From Taxawa tesnikishii (nom. ined.) (Eukaryota; Ascomycota; Dothideomycetes; Dothideales): a stretch of DNA of 64,000 nucleotides. A model generated the notes under the pieces. It saw nothing but the letters and a program-made list of their open reading frames with translations. It did no database searches and had not been told where the DNA came from. Every line of letters begins with the position of its first letter. Position 1 is the first letter of the stretch. The DNA is taken from contig JAPDRO010000007.1 in assembly GCA_030247885.1 (NCBI GenBank), positions 689,501-753,500 on the forward strand, read 5' to 3'. The position numbers and the translations under genes were made by a program. Positions 23,750 to 35,461 of the stretch are shown here, one piece after another.

Positions 23750-23780
23750 CTCTGCTCTGCTCTGCTCTGCTCTGCTCTGC
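23750..23780. repeat. (TCTGC)n pentanucleotide repeat
   Basis: Six copies of TCTGC followed by a short TTG/TGC run, 58 bp before the cytochrome b561 start codon, so probably in its leader. Confidence 0.85.
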
Positions 23781-23837
23781 TTGTTGTTGTTGCTGCTAGG
23801 ACGAGACGGTGAAAAGTACACGGTAGGACAGTTCAGG

Positions 23838-24800
23838 ATGACGACGCCAATCCGCCCCGCAGCCGCAGACGCAGACGAGCGCGTGCCAGGCATGGGAGAG
23901 GAAGAGCCGTTGCTGGGAAGAGCTGGAGATGCGTCGCAACAGGATGGGAAACCATTGTACTACAACCTCATCATCGGTGCGTGCTCCTCGTCGCTCTCAG
24001 AGATGCGCGGTGGCCAGGGTAGGGTTGTGCCGAGCTGATCTGATCTGACCGATGTACAGGTACCGGTGTGGTTGCGCAGGCCGGAGCCTGGATTGTGAGT
24101 TGATTCCCGTGGCATCTGGGCGACACTACGCAGCGACGAGGTGCTGACGAACACGCACAGCTCGCAGCTATAGTATGGGGTTCCGTCTTCTCGCACAACC
24201 TGATCCTGTTCTCTGCGCATCCCGTGAGTCTCTCCCCTGCTTGCCACGGTGTGTAGCCTGCAAGCAAGCTAATCAAGCCTTGTCGAACAGCTCCTCAACT
24301 CCGCAGCCGTCCTCCTGTTCACCCAAGGCGTCCTCATCCTCCAACCCACGCACACTCCCGAGCAGAAGCGTCACGGCACCCTAGCCCACGCAGTAATCAA
24401 CCCAACCGCCTTCCTCTGCGCCGTCGCAGGTCTTGTCATCATCGAATACAATAAGATTCAGCACAATGGAGCCCACTTCCAGTCCCCACACGCCGTCCTG
24501 GGTCTCATCACCTACATCATGATCGTATTCCAGGCCGTCATCGGCTTCACCCAGTACTTCGTTCCGGCTCTGTACGGCGGTGAGGACAAGGCGAAGGCCA
24601 TGTACAAGTACCACCGCGTGGCTGGGTACGTGATCCTGCTGATGTTGCTGGCCACAGTGGCTGCCGCGACTCAGACGGATTACAACAAGAATGTGCTGCA
24701 GATGCAGCTGTGGGCCGTGATTGCGGCGGCCGTCATCACGCTCATGGGCGTGCTGCCGAGGATCAAAAAGCAGAAGTTTGGCTGGCTGGCGGGTAACTGA
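23838..24800 (+). CDS. Cytochrome b561-domain membrane protein
   Basis: Predicted di-heme transmembrane electron carrier of the eukaryotic CYB561 type; 248 residues in four exons (introns 23977-24059, 24095-24160, 24224-24290). After a 45-residue soluble N-terminus, about six membrane helices follow. His residues suited to heme ligation lie in SHNLILFSAHP, KRHGTLAHAVINP, PHAVLGLITYI and YKYHRVAGYVILL. The C-terminus is short and basic (RIKKQKFGWLAGN). The family transfers electrons from ascorbate or another cytosolic donor across endomembranes or the plasma membrane; the physiological donor in fungi is not clear. The start is the first ATG of the frame after the TCTGC-repeat leader. All exon lengths sum to a clean frame. 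Confidence 0.92.
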
Positions 24801-25372
24801 ATGCTCGCTTCGAGCGCGAGGAGAGGGGGGATGCGGATCAATGGAAGAGAACGATTAGAATGAAGTCGGACTGATGGGAGAATGAAGGGAGCGAAACGAC
24901 GAATTGCATTGATGATGAATCTCGGCGAGCATCTTGTTCCAGCAGAGTTTCTATATAGTCTACTTTGCCGATGATATGGACGTGTCAACACAACAGCAAC
25001 ACCTGTCGAAATTCATGGCCATGGCATCCTTGTCGATATGGCCGACGCGTATCAAGCACAATTGGCAAGGGCCAGAAGAGGCGTAACGCGCTAGCCACTC
25101 ATGCAATTTCCGGTCGCGGGGAAGACGACGGCTGGAGTAGAATGAGGAGTAGCGAGTATAGATGGGCAACAGGTGGAGTTCCCGTCGCCGTTCGAAATGT
25201 TTCGGTCCGTTGCCGTTGCACTGTCTGGACGCCGGAGACCTTCGTCAACGTTGCGACTCTTGTGCTTCAGGTTGGTTAGAGAGCAGCAGCAACCACTGTT
25301 GAGCATAGGAATCTTCAAGCCATCCACTGGTTTCGCGCGCATGTGAGGGACACGAGGACGACAAGAGCACAC

Positions 25373-25403
<31 letters not shown>

Positions 25404-25480
25404 CGAAGACGACAATCCCTTGCATGAGGGTATCGCGGGCTGTGCTTGTTCCACAAGGTTAACAACACTTGATTGAGACA
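24801..25480. other. Intergenic
   Basis: Between cytochrome b561 and the TBC gene; contains a TA dinucleotide run. No supported gene. Confidence 0.55.
25373..25399. repeat. (TA)n dinucleotide repeat
   Basis: About 13 TA units, roughly 80 bp before the TBC gene start. It could act as a TATA/AT-rich promoter element or be a plain microsatellite. Confidence 0.85.
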
Positions 25481-27908
25481 ATGAGCCATCCGCCTACACC
25501 GTATGACTCCAGCATCCTGTGCAGTTGGCATGACTTTACAGCTGATGCGCGCCTTGTCGACAGTACCATCTCCCTACCATCCTCGGGCCTCCCTCGCGCC
25601 GCACCTATACCGCATACGCCTCGCACCCAGCCTCTTCTCTCCTCCGACGAGCTCAAGCGCGACTCAGGAATAGCACCGTCCGATAGCGGGTCGTGCCTCA
25701 CGAACACCGCCGACTCAGCCATCACAGGCCCCCGCGCAGCCCCCGACCGCAACAAACGCCCGCCATCGTGGTGCAGGATGAGGCGCACGAGGACAGCTCT
25801 GCAGCGAGTACAAAGGGAAGCAGATCACCGCTGAGGTTCCGTCGGAAAAACACCAAGGACAGCGACGAACCGGCAACGCCTGAAAGGGGACACCAAAGGA
25901 TGCGGAGCTTCAAAAGAATCAGCATGGATTTTGACGCCGGCGGATTTGACGATGTAAACAGTCCGAGCAAGCTCAAGTTTTCCAATAGGGGAGTATGCTG
26001 TTTGGATCCAAGAGCGCGGAAAGGCTAAGCAAGGGGTCGCAAATGGAGAATGGAGAGGTGGCGAAAGAGGACGCAAGCGGCAGCAGTGAAGTGAACGGGC
26101 TGCCTGCGGGAGCCATGAGTCAAGAGACCGGGAAGTACGAAACAGACGAACCGAAAAGACCGCACAAGGGACTCACTGCGGGAGAGCGTAAGCCCAGCGT
26201 GCACATGCTTCAAACGGCGATACAAGGAGGAAGGGTGCTCTCTGCAGAAGAGATCAGCTTCTCTATGAAGGTGCGGTCGATGTACGAGCACGGCGACGAG
26301 GATGCCGCGCAGTGGGATCTTCCGGCCGAGGATACAGTCCCTCGTGCTGTGACTCCTGATCGCTTTGAGAGGGAGACGAACACCCCGGACGTGGACGTTG
26401 GCGCTCTTCAGATTAGCAAAAGCGTCAATCCGGCGCGAGCGGGATAATAAGGTCCAGCTCACGATTCAGCTTCCTCGCAAGGGAGCCGTACGAGATCGCA
26501 GGCGGCATTGAAGACTGGGAAGATGTTGAGGGAGGCGATGTTGATCGCTATGGCTTCATCGATCCTAAGCGGATCACATCCAGAGCATCTGAGGGCGCTG
26601 CACCAGCGACTTCACAAGGCATACAGCGAGTCTCGACATCCTTACAAGTGCTCTCGAGCACGCCACGCCGGAAACGAAGCTTGAGGAGAGGAATGTCGCG
26701 CGCAAGGTCTTCACGCTCACAGCCTCCTTCCAGTCCACGCACTGCTCACAACCCACCGACGTCTCCCGGCTCCGTATACTCATACCGCTCCACCGGCTCA
26801 TCCACTTTCCACAGCCCTTTCCGCTCCCGCGATCGCCGTCTTCTGGACGAAGCGAGCGATATGCTCACCCTGCCACCAGGCCTCGCCGACGTCGCGGAGC
26901 AGGAAGACGCAGGACGAAGCGCCAACCTCCTCAAACGGCGCGAATGGGCTCGCGAAGAGAAGTGGCAGAAAATGGCTCGTCGTACCGATAGCGGCGATTC
27001 TTCGCAAGGCGGCGGCATGACCTTTGGTTTCGACACCAACGACCCTAAACTAATCTCGCGCACCTGGAAGGGCATCCCCGACCGCTGGCGGGCCACAGCT
27101 TGGCATGCCTTCCTGTCCGCCTCGGCACGCCGTCGCAGGGACCCCGAGTCGGACGAGCGATTGGTCGCCGCCTTCCACGCCTACCAGAGCCAGAGCTGCG
27201 CCGACGACGTCCAGATCGACGTCGACGTACCGAGGACGATCAACATGCACATCATGTTCCGGCGGCGCTACCGCGGAGGCCAGCGTCTTCTGTTCCGCGT
27301 GCTCCACGCCATAGCACTGCACTTCCCCGCCGCGGGCTACGTCCAGGGCATGGCGGCGCTCGCGGCCACACTCCTGTGCTACTACGACGAGGAACGCGCG
27401 TTCTTGATGCTAGTGCGGCTATGGCGACTGCGCGGGCTCGAGACGCTGTACGCATCGGGTTTCGCGGGCCTCATGGCCGCGTTGAACGAGTTCGAAGAAT
27501 GCTGGCTCAAGGGCTCGGATGTGCAGCAAAAGCTGGATGAGTTGGGGATCGGGATGACGGCGTATGGGACCCGGTGGTACCTTACCCTGTTCAACATGAG
27601 CGTGCCATTTCCCGCGCAGTTGCGGGTTTGGGACGTTTTTATGCTCCTGGGTGATGCGGAGCCCGCCCAAGCCGTGGAGGGCGATGCGGGGGTGAAGTTG
27701 GAAGGACGGGATTCGGGGCGCGGATCTGGACGTTCTTCATGCGACGAGCGCGGCGTTGGTGGATGCGACAAGGAACATCATACTGGATGGCGATTTCGAA
27801 AATGTAATGAAGACGCTCACGAGTTGGATGCCCGTCAGGGACGAGGATCTGCTGATGAGGATCGCCAAGGCGGAGTATAAGATGAAGAAGAAGAGGGACG
27901 GGCGGTAA
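25481..27908 (+). CDS. TBC-domain Rab GTPase-activating protein
   Basis: Stimulates GTP hydrolysis by a Rab. About 810 residues: a 420-residue disordered N-terminus rich in Ser/Pro, then TWKGIPDRWRATAWHAFLSASA and the TBC catalytic block. The Arg-finger motif IxxDxxR is present as IDVDVPR, and the Gln finger in GYVQGMAALAATLLCYY. Further blocks are GTRWYLTLFNMSVPFP and QLRVWDVFMLLGDA; it ends EYKMKKKRDGR. No intron is required. Five one-base shifts interrupt it, at C/G runs 25759-25761, 25988-25991, 26441-26443, 27688-27692 and 27715-27718. Adding one base to each makes the length exactly 811 codons and joins the end as GFGGADLDVLHATSAALVD, a family motif. The Rab target is unknown. Confidence 0.9.
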
Positions 27909-28980
27909 GGCCTGATGGGATTGGAAGGGGGGGGGGTGCTGTGGGAACAAAAGGTAGCTTTTTCTTTCGTTGGCCGTCTGGTTTGACTGGCTGATTGCTG
28001 TGGCATACAACGGACTACATGGGCTGGACTGGTCTGGCGTGGCTGAAGTCGAAGTACTCTTCTTTGATACCCATCTGTACGGAAATAGAGAGCTAGATAA
28101 TGTAATCATCTCCTTTGTCGTGGAAGCGCAGTCCTTCGGTCAGGCCGTTCTTTCGATTTTGAGGCACGCGCAAGGCAGCTCTTTCCTCTGCCACGGCGAA
28201 AAAGCAATTGGACAACAAGTCATCCACATGTTTCGAAGCTGTTGAAGCTATACAGAGGGGTTGTCTTGAGGCCATTCTGGAGGCGTAGTTCGCGCGCTAG
28301 TGCAGCAAAACTGACCGAATCCATTGCTGCTGCCTCCCAGAACGTTCTGGTACATGCCAAACTAGTCCTCACCGCCCTCACCAGTACGGTTACCCTATGG
28401 ACTATGGACATGTATATGCACTTCCTTTTCCAGCCAAACTGACTCATCTCCACCGAAGACACATAAGAGGACGTCCAAGGGGAAGTGAATGGGGAATTCG
28501 TTGCGGTATGGGCCCCATTCTCTGCCATCAGCCCTTAGCTGGTCGTCGAAGGGAAGATGTCTTGTGCATTAAGGTAGCCCCAGCAACAGGAGCACTACGG
28601 ATCTCCTTGCCACGTCACAACATCAATGCTGCCTTGCAAGAGCTATATCCATCAGCCTTTGCAACTGACCGATGAGAAACGGCGCAGTTCCAACTCATTC
28701 CTAGCTAGGTAATACTTTGTATAAATTGAGGCATAGCATGTTCGCGATATAGATCAGCAAGAGGGCAGACGAAAACATCTCATCGCGTAAACACTGAACA
28801 AATGAACAATTCGTGAAGTCATCATCCCAGTGTCTTCCGGTTCCATAAGCCAACCCCCATAACCGTGAACCACCATCGTGGGTTGTCCCGGCCATGCCAG
28901 ACATTACCACTATCCTGGTCCCCATTCCACCCAGTCCAGACGGTCTCCATCCAAGAAAGCCATGGCACCGCTTGCGCACT
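27909..28980. other. Intergenic between convergent genes
   Basis: 3' regions of the TBC gene (+) and EIS1 (-). A 102-codon minus-strand frame (28220-28528) and a 66-codon plus-strand frame overlap each other and show no domain. No RNA gene recognised. Confidence 0.5.
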
Positions 28981-31900
28981 CTACAGAACCTCCTGGAACT
29001 TCGTCTCCCTTACAGGACTCTGGCTCTTGGGCTGACCTGCATAAGTCGGCGGCGGCGCCAGACTCTCGTCGAAGGTATCTCTCGCCTCCTCGAACTCGTC
29101 CTCATCATCTGAGGCATTGGCCCTCCTCGCCTTCCCCTTAACCCTACCTCGGTCTTCGTCATCGCTGTCCGAAAGCGAGGTCGAAGAGCCGATGGAGTGC
29201 AGGTCCGTGGCATTGCGCTTGAAGCTCGAGGCCGAGGCGTGGCGCCTGAAACTGCTCTCGGATGCTGCGTCGTCGTCGATACCTGCCGTAGCAGTAGTCG
29301 CGCCGGCAGCGGAAGAGGTAGCGGCGGCGGAGGTGCGAGGCTCGCTGGATGACGAGGCACCAGTCAGTGCGGCTCCTCCAACAAATTTCTCCATGGCGTG
29401 ACCCTGCTCGTCCGTCTTGGGCTCGACGGGCTTAGAGCGGCGTTTGAGCTTTCCCAAGAAGCCGCGGAAGCCGCCTTTTGCCTCAGATTTCGTAGGCGAG
29501 AGCGGTGGTTCTACCGACGCCATTTTAGTAGTTGTAGGTTCGGATGCCGGCTCGGTAGCGGCTGACGGTTCAGTTGTAGTTGCTGCCGCGGCTGTGTAAG
29601 TGGTGGCAGGAGCCGCAGTTTCGGGCTCCGTACTCGAAGACACTACACGCGTCGGTCCTTCGAAGACCTCGTCAACAGGTGCAGCCACAATAGCGCGTTC
29701 TGCAATGGCGCGGGCGTTCTCGCTGTCGTGATCCACGGCGACATTGTTCTCATCGCTCGAGATACTGGAGGCACTCGAGACGCTGGAAGCGCTGCTGCTG
29801 CTGCTGCTGCTTGCTGTGACGTGCGAGATGTGGCGTTCGAGATCTGGATATCCTGCTGTCGCGACATCAGGTTCACTTTGGCGATCCTCGTCCGCTGCAG
29901 CAACGACCGGAGCAGTAATCTCTGCTGCCTCTTCTCCAGTGGCCGCAGGAGTGATGGCGGCAGCAGCAGCATCAGCTTCCTCAGTCTTGGTCATCTGTTT
30001 CGATTTACGCTTGTTTTCTTTGGCAAGGCGCTTCTCCTCGGCCTTGCGCGCCTTTTCGGCCTCCTTCTCGATCTTTGCAGCAGCCTTCTTCTCGGCTCTT
30101 GCTGACTTGGCCGCAGCCTTGTCTTCGTCTAGAGCAAAGCGTTAGCGGAATGCAACCGACACCAAACTTGATTACCCGACTCACTCTTCATCCGCTTCTG
30201 GTCTGCCTTGAGCTCCCTCTCCCTATCCTTCTCTGCCTTCTGCTTGCGTTCTCTCTCCTGCTGATCGAGACGAATCTCCTCGTCTCTCGCCCTCTTCTTC
30301 TCGGCAGTCTCGTTGATCTCGTTGAGGGTAGGCTGCAGTCTTGCAGCAGCAATGGCCTCGATTTCGCTTTGATCCAAGAACTTGCCACCACCAATGTGGA
30401 CCTTGCCGTGGTTTTGAAGTCGCTGTTCGCTTTCTTTTGCAGCTCTTGCTTGGGCCTTCTTCTCCCACTCCTCCATCATGGCCGGGGTGACCTTACCGGT
30501 CTCTTCGAACACCCGCTCGTCGAGGGCGTGCATACGGGCTTGGACCTTACGCTCAGCAGCAGCCAGCAAGTTCGCCCTATCGCTTTGCTGCTTCTTGGCG
30601 TCGACCTCACCCGCACGAGTGGTCAATTGCGACATCTGGTTGCGAATTTTACGGGCCTGGAACTCGTCGTCAGAATCCGCATCCAGGCCCCGCTGCGTCT
30701 CGATGGCGTCACTTGAGGCACGATTACGGTTGCGGCCGCGTAGAGAGAGGCGATTGCGAGGCTTGTTCTGATCGTATCCATAGTAGGCGCGCATCCGGGC
30801 GTTCTCGTCAGGCTCGAGCTTAGCGAGACGTTCTTGAGCGAGTTTGTGCGCTGCTTCCTGAAGATGGATATACTGGAGCGCCTGCTGCTTGACGTCTGGA
30901 ACGGCGGTGCCTGCAGTGCCGGTACGAGCGTGCACTGCTTGTGCAGCACTTGCTCCTAGGCCTTGATCCACGAGCCCTTCTCTGTCACGTTGCTGTTGGT
31001 ATTCGTACATTTGTTTTGCCATGGATACGGCTGAAGCGCGCAGTGCGTCGTTGTGCTTCTTCTCCTCAACCTCGAGCGCCACCGGCGGGTGCTCGGTGAA
31101 CATCTCGCGATCAACATTCCTGCCAATGTTCTGAACCCTGGCTGCGCGCATGGCATCAGAATCAATACGGTTGGCGTCGCGAGTCGACGCTCTGGTAGAG
31201 GGCCGATGGGCGACAGTAGCAGCGTTGAGCGCGTTGTGGGCAGAGTTGGCCGCGTCTGGATACTCTGGAACAGCGGGCGCAGGAGTCGATCCTGACCTTG
31301 ACCTGCTGAGCGCGCCGGTTGCAGCCATGAGAGCTCTCTTTTGCCATCCGGTGTGTATCCGTAGTCGAGCTGTGGGCTCAATCCTTTGTTGCGCAAAGCC
31401 AGAGTGGCTGCCGAGTTTCCTTCAGCCGTGGCTTCTGGCATCCATAGGTCCAGCTTGCCTCCGTCCTTGGCCGCAAGAAGTGCTGCCTTTGAACCCGCAG
31501 CGCTCAGTTCTGGCTGCCACAAGGGAGCCATCTTATAGTCCTTGGCCAAAAGAGCAGCCTTTCCTGCGGCGGAGGAAGCATTTGGCTTCCAGTATTCAAA
31601 CTGTTTGTGGTTTGTGTTTGCCAACGTGGCTGCTGCGAGGCCGGAGTTTGCTGTTTCGATGCCGACGCTTGGGAAACTCGGAAGATCCTGAGCGCGCGCA
31701 TACTTCAGAGAGGTTGCTGCACCTGCACGCCACAGTCAGCTACAGCCGCAATCGTACTCTTTGCTGAGAGATACCCACTCTTGGATGACAGCTTGTTGTT
31801 TTCATCAAGGATACCCTCCCTTGGGTTGGTGCCTCTAGCTGGGCTTGTCACATACAGGGCGGCGGTAGAGGCTTGATCCTGCAGTTTCGAGCCGTGCTGA

Positions 31901-32304
31901 TGGACAGAGGGGTCCGGGCAAGGAATCTCGCCTGGCGCAGGCACACGGCCGTCGGCCGCCATTTTGACTGATTTCGCGCCTTGGCTGGCCTTTGTGCTCG
32001 TGCGAGTGACGCTGCTGTCCGGCTGACTGCCTTGAGTGGTTGTGTCCGAGACGAAATAAGCGGACTCTGTGTCCAGCGGTGCGCTCATTTGTGCGTTGCG
32101 CCCGCTGTCGTGGTCTTCGCGGCGACTTGTCTGGGCAGCTTCTACACCGGTTGGTGGGTCGGTGCCGCGCTCGTTCCCGTGGTCGTTGCTTCGATGGCGC
32201 GTCTGTGTTTCTTCTACGCTGTTTGTCTCCTCAGTACCGCGCTCATCAGAGCTTTCGTGTTGATTTCCGGCGAGTCCTAGAGCAGATGTAACACCTTCAA
32301 ACAT
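28981..32304 (-). CDS. EIS1: EIS1, eisosome protein 1
   Basis: Cortical protein needed for normal eisosomes (plasma-membrane furrows). About 1068 residues in three exons. The N-terminal half has the EIS1 repeats around tandem S-A-G-x-A-A-L-L-A blocks (SSAAGKAALLAKDYKMAPLWQ, SAAGSKAALLAAKDGGKL, GLSPQLDYGYTPDGK). It then has TEHPPVALEVEEKKHNDAL and a long charged coiled coil (EKKRARDEEIRLDQQERERK). The C-terminus is Ala/Ser/Thr-rich with GFRGFLGKLKRRSKP, ending RETKFQEVL. Introns are 31717-31778 and 30129-30184. One shift at TTTT 31339-31342 is cured by one base, giving DGKKRALMAATGALS. The start is uncertain: the frame is open to 32304 (MFEGVTSALGLAGN), but ATGs at 32088 and 31962 (MAADGRVPAPGE) are alternatives. 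Confidence 0.9.
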
Positions 32305-32344
32305 TGGAGAGTAGGACAAAGACTGGAAGACACGGTATAGGGGA

Positions 32345-32382
32345 GCGATGCGATGCGATGCGGTGCGATGCGATGCGATGCG
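32345..32382. repeat. (GCGAT)n pentanucleotide repeat
   Basis: Seven copies of GCGAT with one GGTGC variant, just upstream of the EIS1 start codon. Confidence 0.85.
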
Positions 32383-32494
32383 AGTGTTAGCAGCGCAGAC
32401 GAACAGCAATCAATCAATCAATGTGTCAATGTGGGTGATGTTGAGTGGATTGTTTTGTTTGCTGTGCTCGAAGGTGGGATGAGTGGACTGGGTA

Positions 32495-32521
32495 TTGAGC
32501 ACTGAGCACTGAGCACTGAGC
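32495..32521. repeat. (GAGCACT)n heptanucleotide repeat
   Basis: Nearly four copies of a 7-bp unit, GAGCACT, in the EIS1/phosphatase promoter. Confidence 0.8.
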
Positions 32522-32706
32522 CACTGCCGTACATAGACATAGACATATGTCACACATCAGGCGCGCGTTGATTTGGCTTGATCGACGTCATCCGGGACAT
32601 TCCGCGTGACGACGTGCGCCAAGTCTGACGTCCCAGTCGCCCTTTCTCCTTCTGGTAAGCACTCGGCCAGGTCTGGACGTGTATGGGTCCGGGTCTATCG
32701 CAACGC

Positions 32707-32748
32707 TTGCACGCACTCGCACGCACTCGCACGCACTCGCACGCACTC
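32707..32748. repeat. (GCACGCACTC)n decanucleotide repeat
   Basis: Four perfect copies of a 10-bp unit. Confidence 0.85.
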
Positions 32749-32782
32749 TGGGTTGTGTCCATGTCCGGTTCGGTTCAGTTCA

Positions 32783-32830
32783 TTTCTCACTTCTCACTTC
32801 TCACTTCTCACTTCTCACTTTTCACCTCTC
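32783..32830. repeat. (CTTCTCA)n heptanucleotide repeat
   Basis: Six copies of TTCTCAC with decay at the 3' end; forms a pyrimidine-rich tract. Confidence 0.85.
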
Positions 32831-32942
32831 ACCCCCACTCCACTCCACCCAATCTCAATCTCCCCGTGTTTCCCGCTGTCCGCAGAACCCAACTGATGCG
32901 ATGCATCCACAGGCTGTGAGGTTGTGTGATGTTATGTGATGC

Positions 32943-32950
32943 TATATAAA
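32943..32950 (+). promoter_or_regulatory. TATA box of the phosphatase gene
   Basis: TATATAAA, 250 bp before the phosphatase start codon and followed by the GAGCAC array and a C/A-rich leader. Position fits a TATA box for a gene with a leader of about 200 bases; no transcript data. Confidence 0.5.
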
Positions 32951-32959
32951 CCCCGCGGT

Positions 32960-32995
<36 letters not shown>

Positions 32996-32996
32996 T
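32960..32996. repeat. (GAGCAC)n hexanucleotide repeat
   Basis: Six copies of GAGCAC directly downstream of the TATATAAA element, so probably spanning the transcription start of the phosphatase gene. Confidence 0.85.
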
Positions 32997-33199
32997 AGCC
33001 GCACATCATTCAAGCCACAGCCAGATCAACGCAGGGAACAATAGTGTAATCTCTAGACAATCAGGGAACGCACAACGACAACACACGACGACATGTAGGA
33101 CGGAAACGCAATCACCTTCTCTCTTTACTAAACCGTTTCTCGAATGCTCTCGATACACTCACTAGTGAATACGCTGCTCTCCGTCTTCACTCTTACACA

Positions 33200-34283
33200 A
33201 TGGCTCACGCTGCAGAGGCAGAGCCGCCGTTGGACAGCCTGCTGAACTTCCGTGATGTTGGCAAGTTTGTCAACCAGCACTCCCAGAAAAGGTGAGGCAC
33301 GTCACAACCCATACTCAGGCCGCTCAATACTCAATCACATCGCCGTAGAGTACTCAAGCCCGGCTTGTTCTTCCGTAGCGCGAGACCAGGTATTAGCACC
33401 AACCCCTTGCCCCATCACCCCGTGCCTCTGACCGCTTCCTCCCAGATGAAGCATCCACGCGAGACCGTCAACGCCTCCGTGATGACTACAACATCAAGAC
33501 GATCGTAGACCTCAGGACCAAGTAAACCCCCCCCCATTCTCACTCTCTCACTCCCCAGCTAATCCCCGCAGGTCCGAACATCTCCAACAAATCAACAAGA
33601 TGCGCACCGCTTCTATGCCCAGTGCCGCTCCCCTGACCCCCAGCAATCCACAAACAACTGTCCCACTCAAGATCCCCGGCATCAGCTACGTCTCCATCAA
33701 CCTGAATGGCCCCGCCTACTCCTTTTCCCTAATTCGGCAACTCCCGTACCGTTCCACCCTCCGTCTCGCCACCCTCATGACCTTCGGTTACCGTACCGAC
33801 GCCATCTCCATCCTGGGAAAGAACGTCATGACTCCCCGCGGTCTCTCCGGTCTCGCCATTGACACACTAACCCACAGCACCTCGGAGTTTCTCTCAATCT
33901 TCCGCCTGCTATCAAACCCCTTAGCCTATCCCGTGCTGGTGCACTGCACCCAAGGCAAGGACCGCACCGGCCTAACCGTTCTCCTCGTGCTCTTACTCCT
34001 CAAGATCCCTATGCCCGTAATCGAAGCGGACTACAAGCTAAGCCAGCGAGAGCTGCTGCCCGAGCGCGAGGACAAGATACGTGAAGTACGCAGCATCGGG
34101 CTGCCAGACTCGTTCGCCGACTGTCCGGACGACTGGGTAAGCACCGTCACCACGTGGATTGAAGAGACGTATGGCAGCGTTGAAGCGTATCTGAAAGGAA
34201 TCGGCGTGGGTGAAGAGATGCAGGAGAGCATTAGGGCGGCTCTTTTGGAGCCAGAAGGTGCCAACATTGACCCAACGGCTTGA
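33200..34283 (+). CDS. Protein tyrosine phosphatase, Y_phosphatase3 family
   Basis: Cys-based phosphatase of about 306 residues in four exons (introns 33292-33348, 33390-33445, 33522-33571). It starts MAHAAEAEPPLDSLLNFRDVGKFV, with the family's N-terminal NFRDVG block, followed by KPGLFFRSARPDEAS and IKTIVDLRTKSEH. The P-loop is LVHCTQGKDRTGLT, matching HCxxGxxR with the catalytic Cys and Arg present. The tail has LPDSFADCPDDWVSTV. PF13350-type fungal enzymes act on phosphotyrosine or phosphoinositides; the substrate here cannot be read from sequence. No signal peptide. Exons sum to a clean frame. The divergent neighbour EIS1 shares the repeat-rich promoter; no functional link is implied. Confidence 0.93.
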
Positions 34284-35461
34284 GGCAGGTATACTTTAGA
34301 ATGGGTTTGCATCTTTGCACTGCTGTGTATGCATGCGCACCGCAGGTGCGCACGTAGACTAGGACACGCTTGCCTCCAGTGTTTAGCCGCAGCTATACAG
34401 GCACATTGGGCCTGGCACTTGGGCCTCGATAGTGCTACCGTACTTGTGCACTCGCATTGCGATAGCGGCCAGTCAGTCAATGGATTCGACGGATGAGAAC
34501 GTAGTTGATCGTATGACGGGAACGAACTGCTTGTAGGCACCTTCTGCTGCGGGAGCCAACAGAAAACTATGCGATGCTGTCACGATTCGGAGAGCTTTGC
34601 TACAGTAGTATCATGCGTATAGCGATGTTTGAAAGACACCTTACGTTACTGCCCTTTGTGTAGAAGGTGCTTCCAAAACGCATAAGAAATCGAACAACAA
34701 GGCAGGTCAAGCCCTAGGCGGAAAACATTGCAAACGTCACCTCCGCCTAGCAAGGCTGCATCGCAAGATTTGCATGTCTTAGCGGTGATATCACGGAATC
34801 AATAGCTGGAATTCGAAGAGCGATTCGGCCTAATATGGTGCAGTTACAGACGAGAGGCCGAACGTGGGTGTGCTGCCATACAGTGAAAAGATAGCCGTAT
34901 CTCGTGACTAGCCACGTGGCAGCATCAGCATCACGTGGCTGTATACTCGACGGACTTGGAGGACCGCGTTCGTCTTACGCAGGATGGATCTCTGGCAGCG
35001 GCAACATAACACAGCATCTCAGGACGAGGAGAGCGATGCACGGAGCGTTAGACGGCTTATGGAAAGAAAATTAGACTCCATCTGTTGTACGGGTAGGCAG
35101 CTGAAACGAAACTGACACGACTGTAACACAGTGCCAAGACTGTGGACTGCCTTATTACAAATGCCTGACCTATGCAGACCGAAACATCCGGGTAATCCGA
35201 AGTCAAGCTATAGCAATTGAAGAGCGGGCGAGGGCTATTTACCACTTTTTGGAGTGCACTGATCAAAACAACAGGAGACAGACCGTTGGCATGCGTGAGC
35301 AATCCGTCTGCTGCATCATCAATCCAGCAATCTCAACATGATACATTGTTTGTCCTTTTGCGGCATGTTGTGCCCATCGTGTCTCATGAACCGGTCCAGC
35401 CAGCCCCATATCATCACATTGACCACCGGTCGTCCTTCATATAACCACGACACTACGGCCT
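34284..35461. other. Intergenic between convergent genes
   Basis: Holds the phosphatase 3' region and the end of the small minus-strand gene. Only the inverted repeat at 34714-34750 stands out. No supported coding frame. Confidence 0.5.
34714..34750. repeat. Perfect 9-bp inverted repeat
   Basis: CTAGGCGGA at 34714-34722 is matched by TCCGCCTAG at 34742-34750 with a 19-base spacer. It could form a hairpin in RNA or be a palindromic protein site; it may also be chance. Confidence 0.45.

Larger units (their letters stand above)
22997..23837. other. Intergenic
   Basis: AMT 3' region and cytochrome b561 promoter. Two simple repeats are listed separately. No gene or RNA recognised. Confidence 0.55.
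32305..33199. other. Divergent promoter EIS1 / tyrosine phosphatase, packed with minisatellites
   Basis: The 895 bp between the two start codons carry five different short tandem arrays (listed separately), a TATATAAA box and C/T-rich leaders. No gene. Confidence 0.7.
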
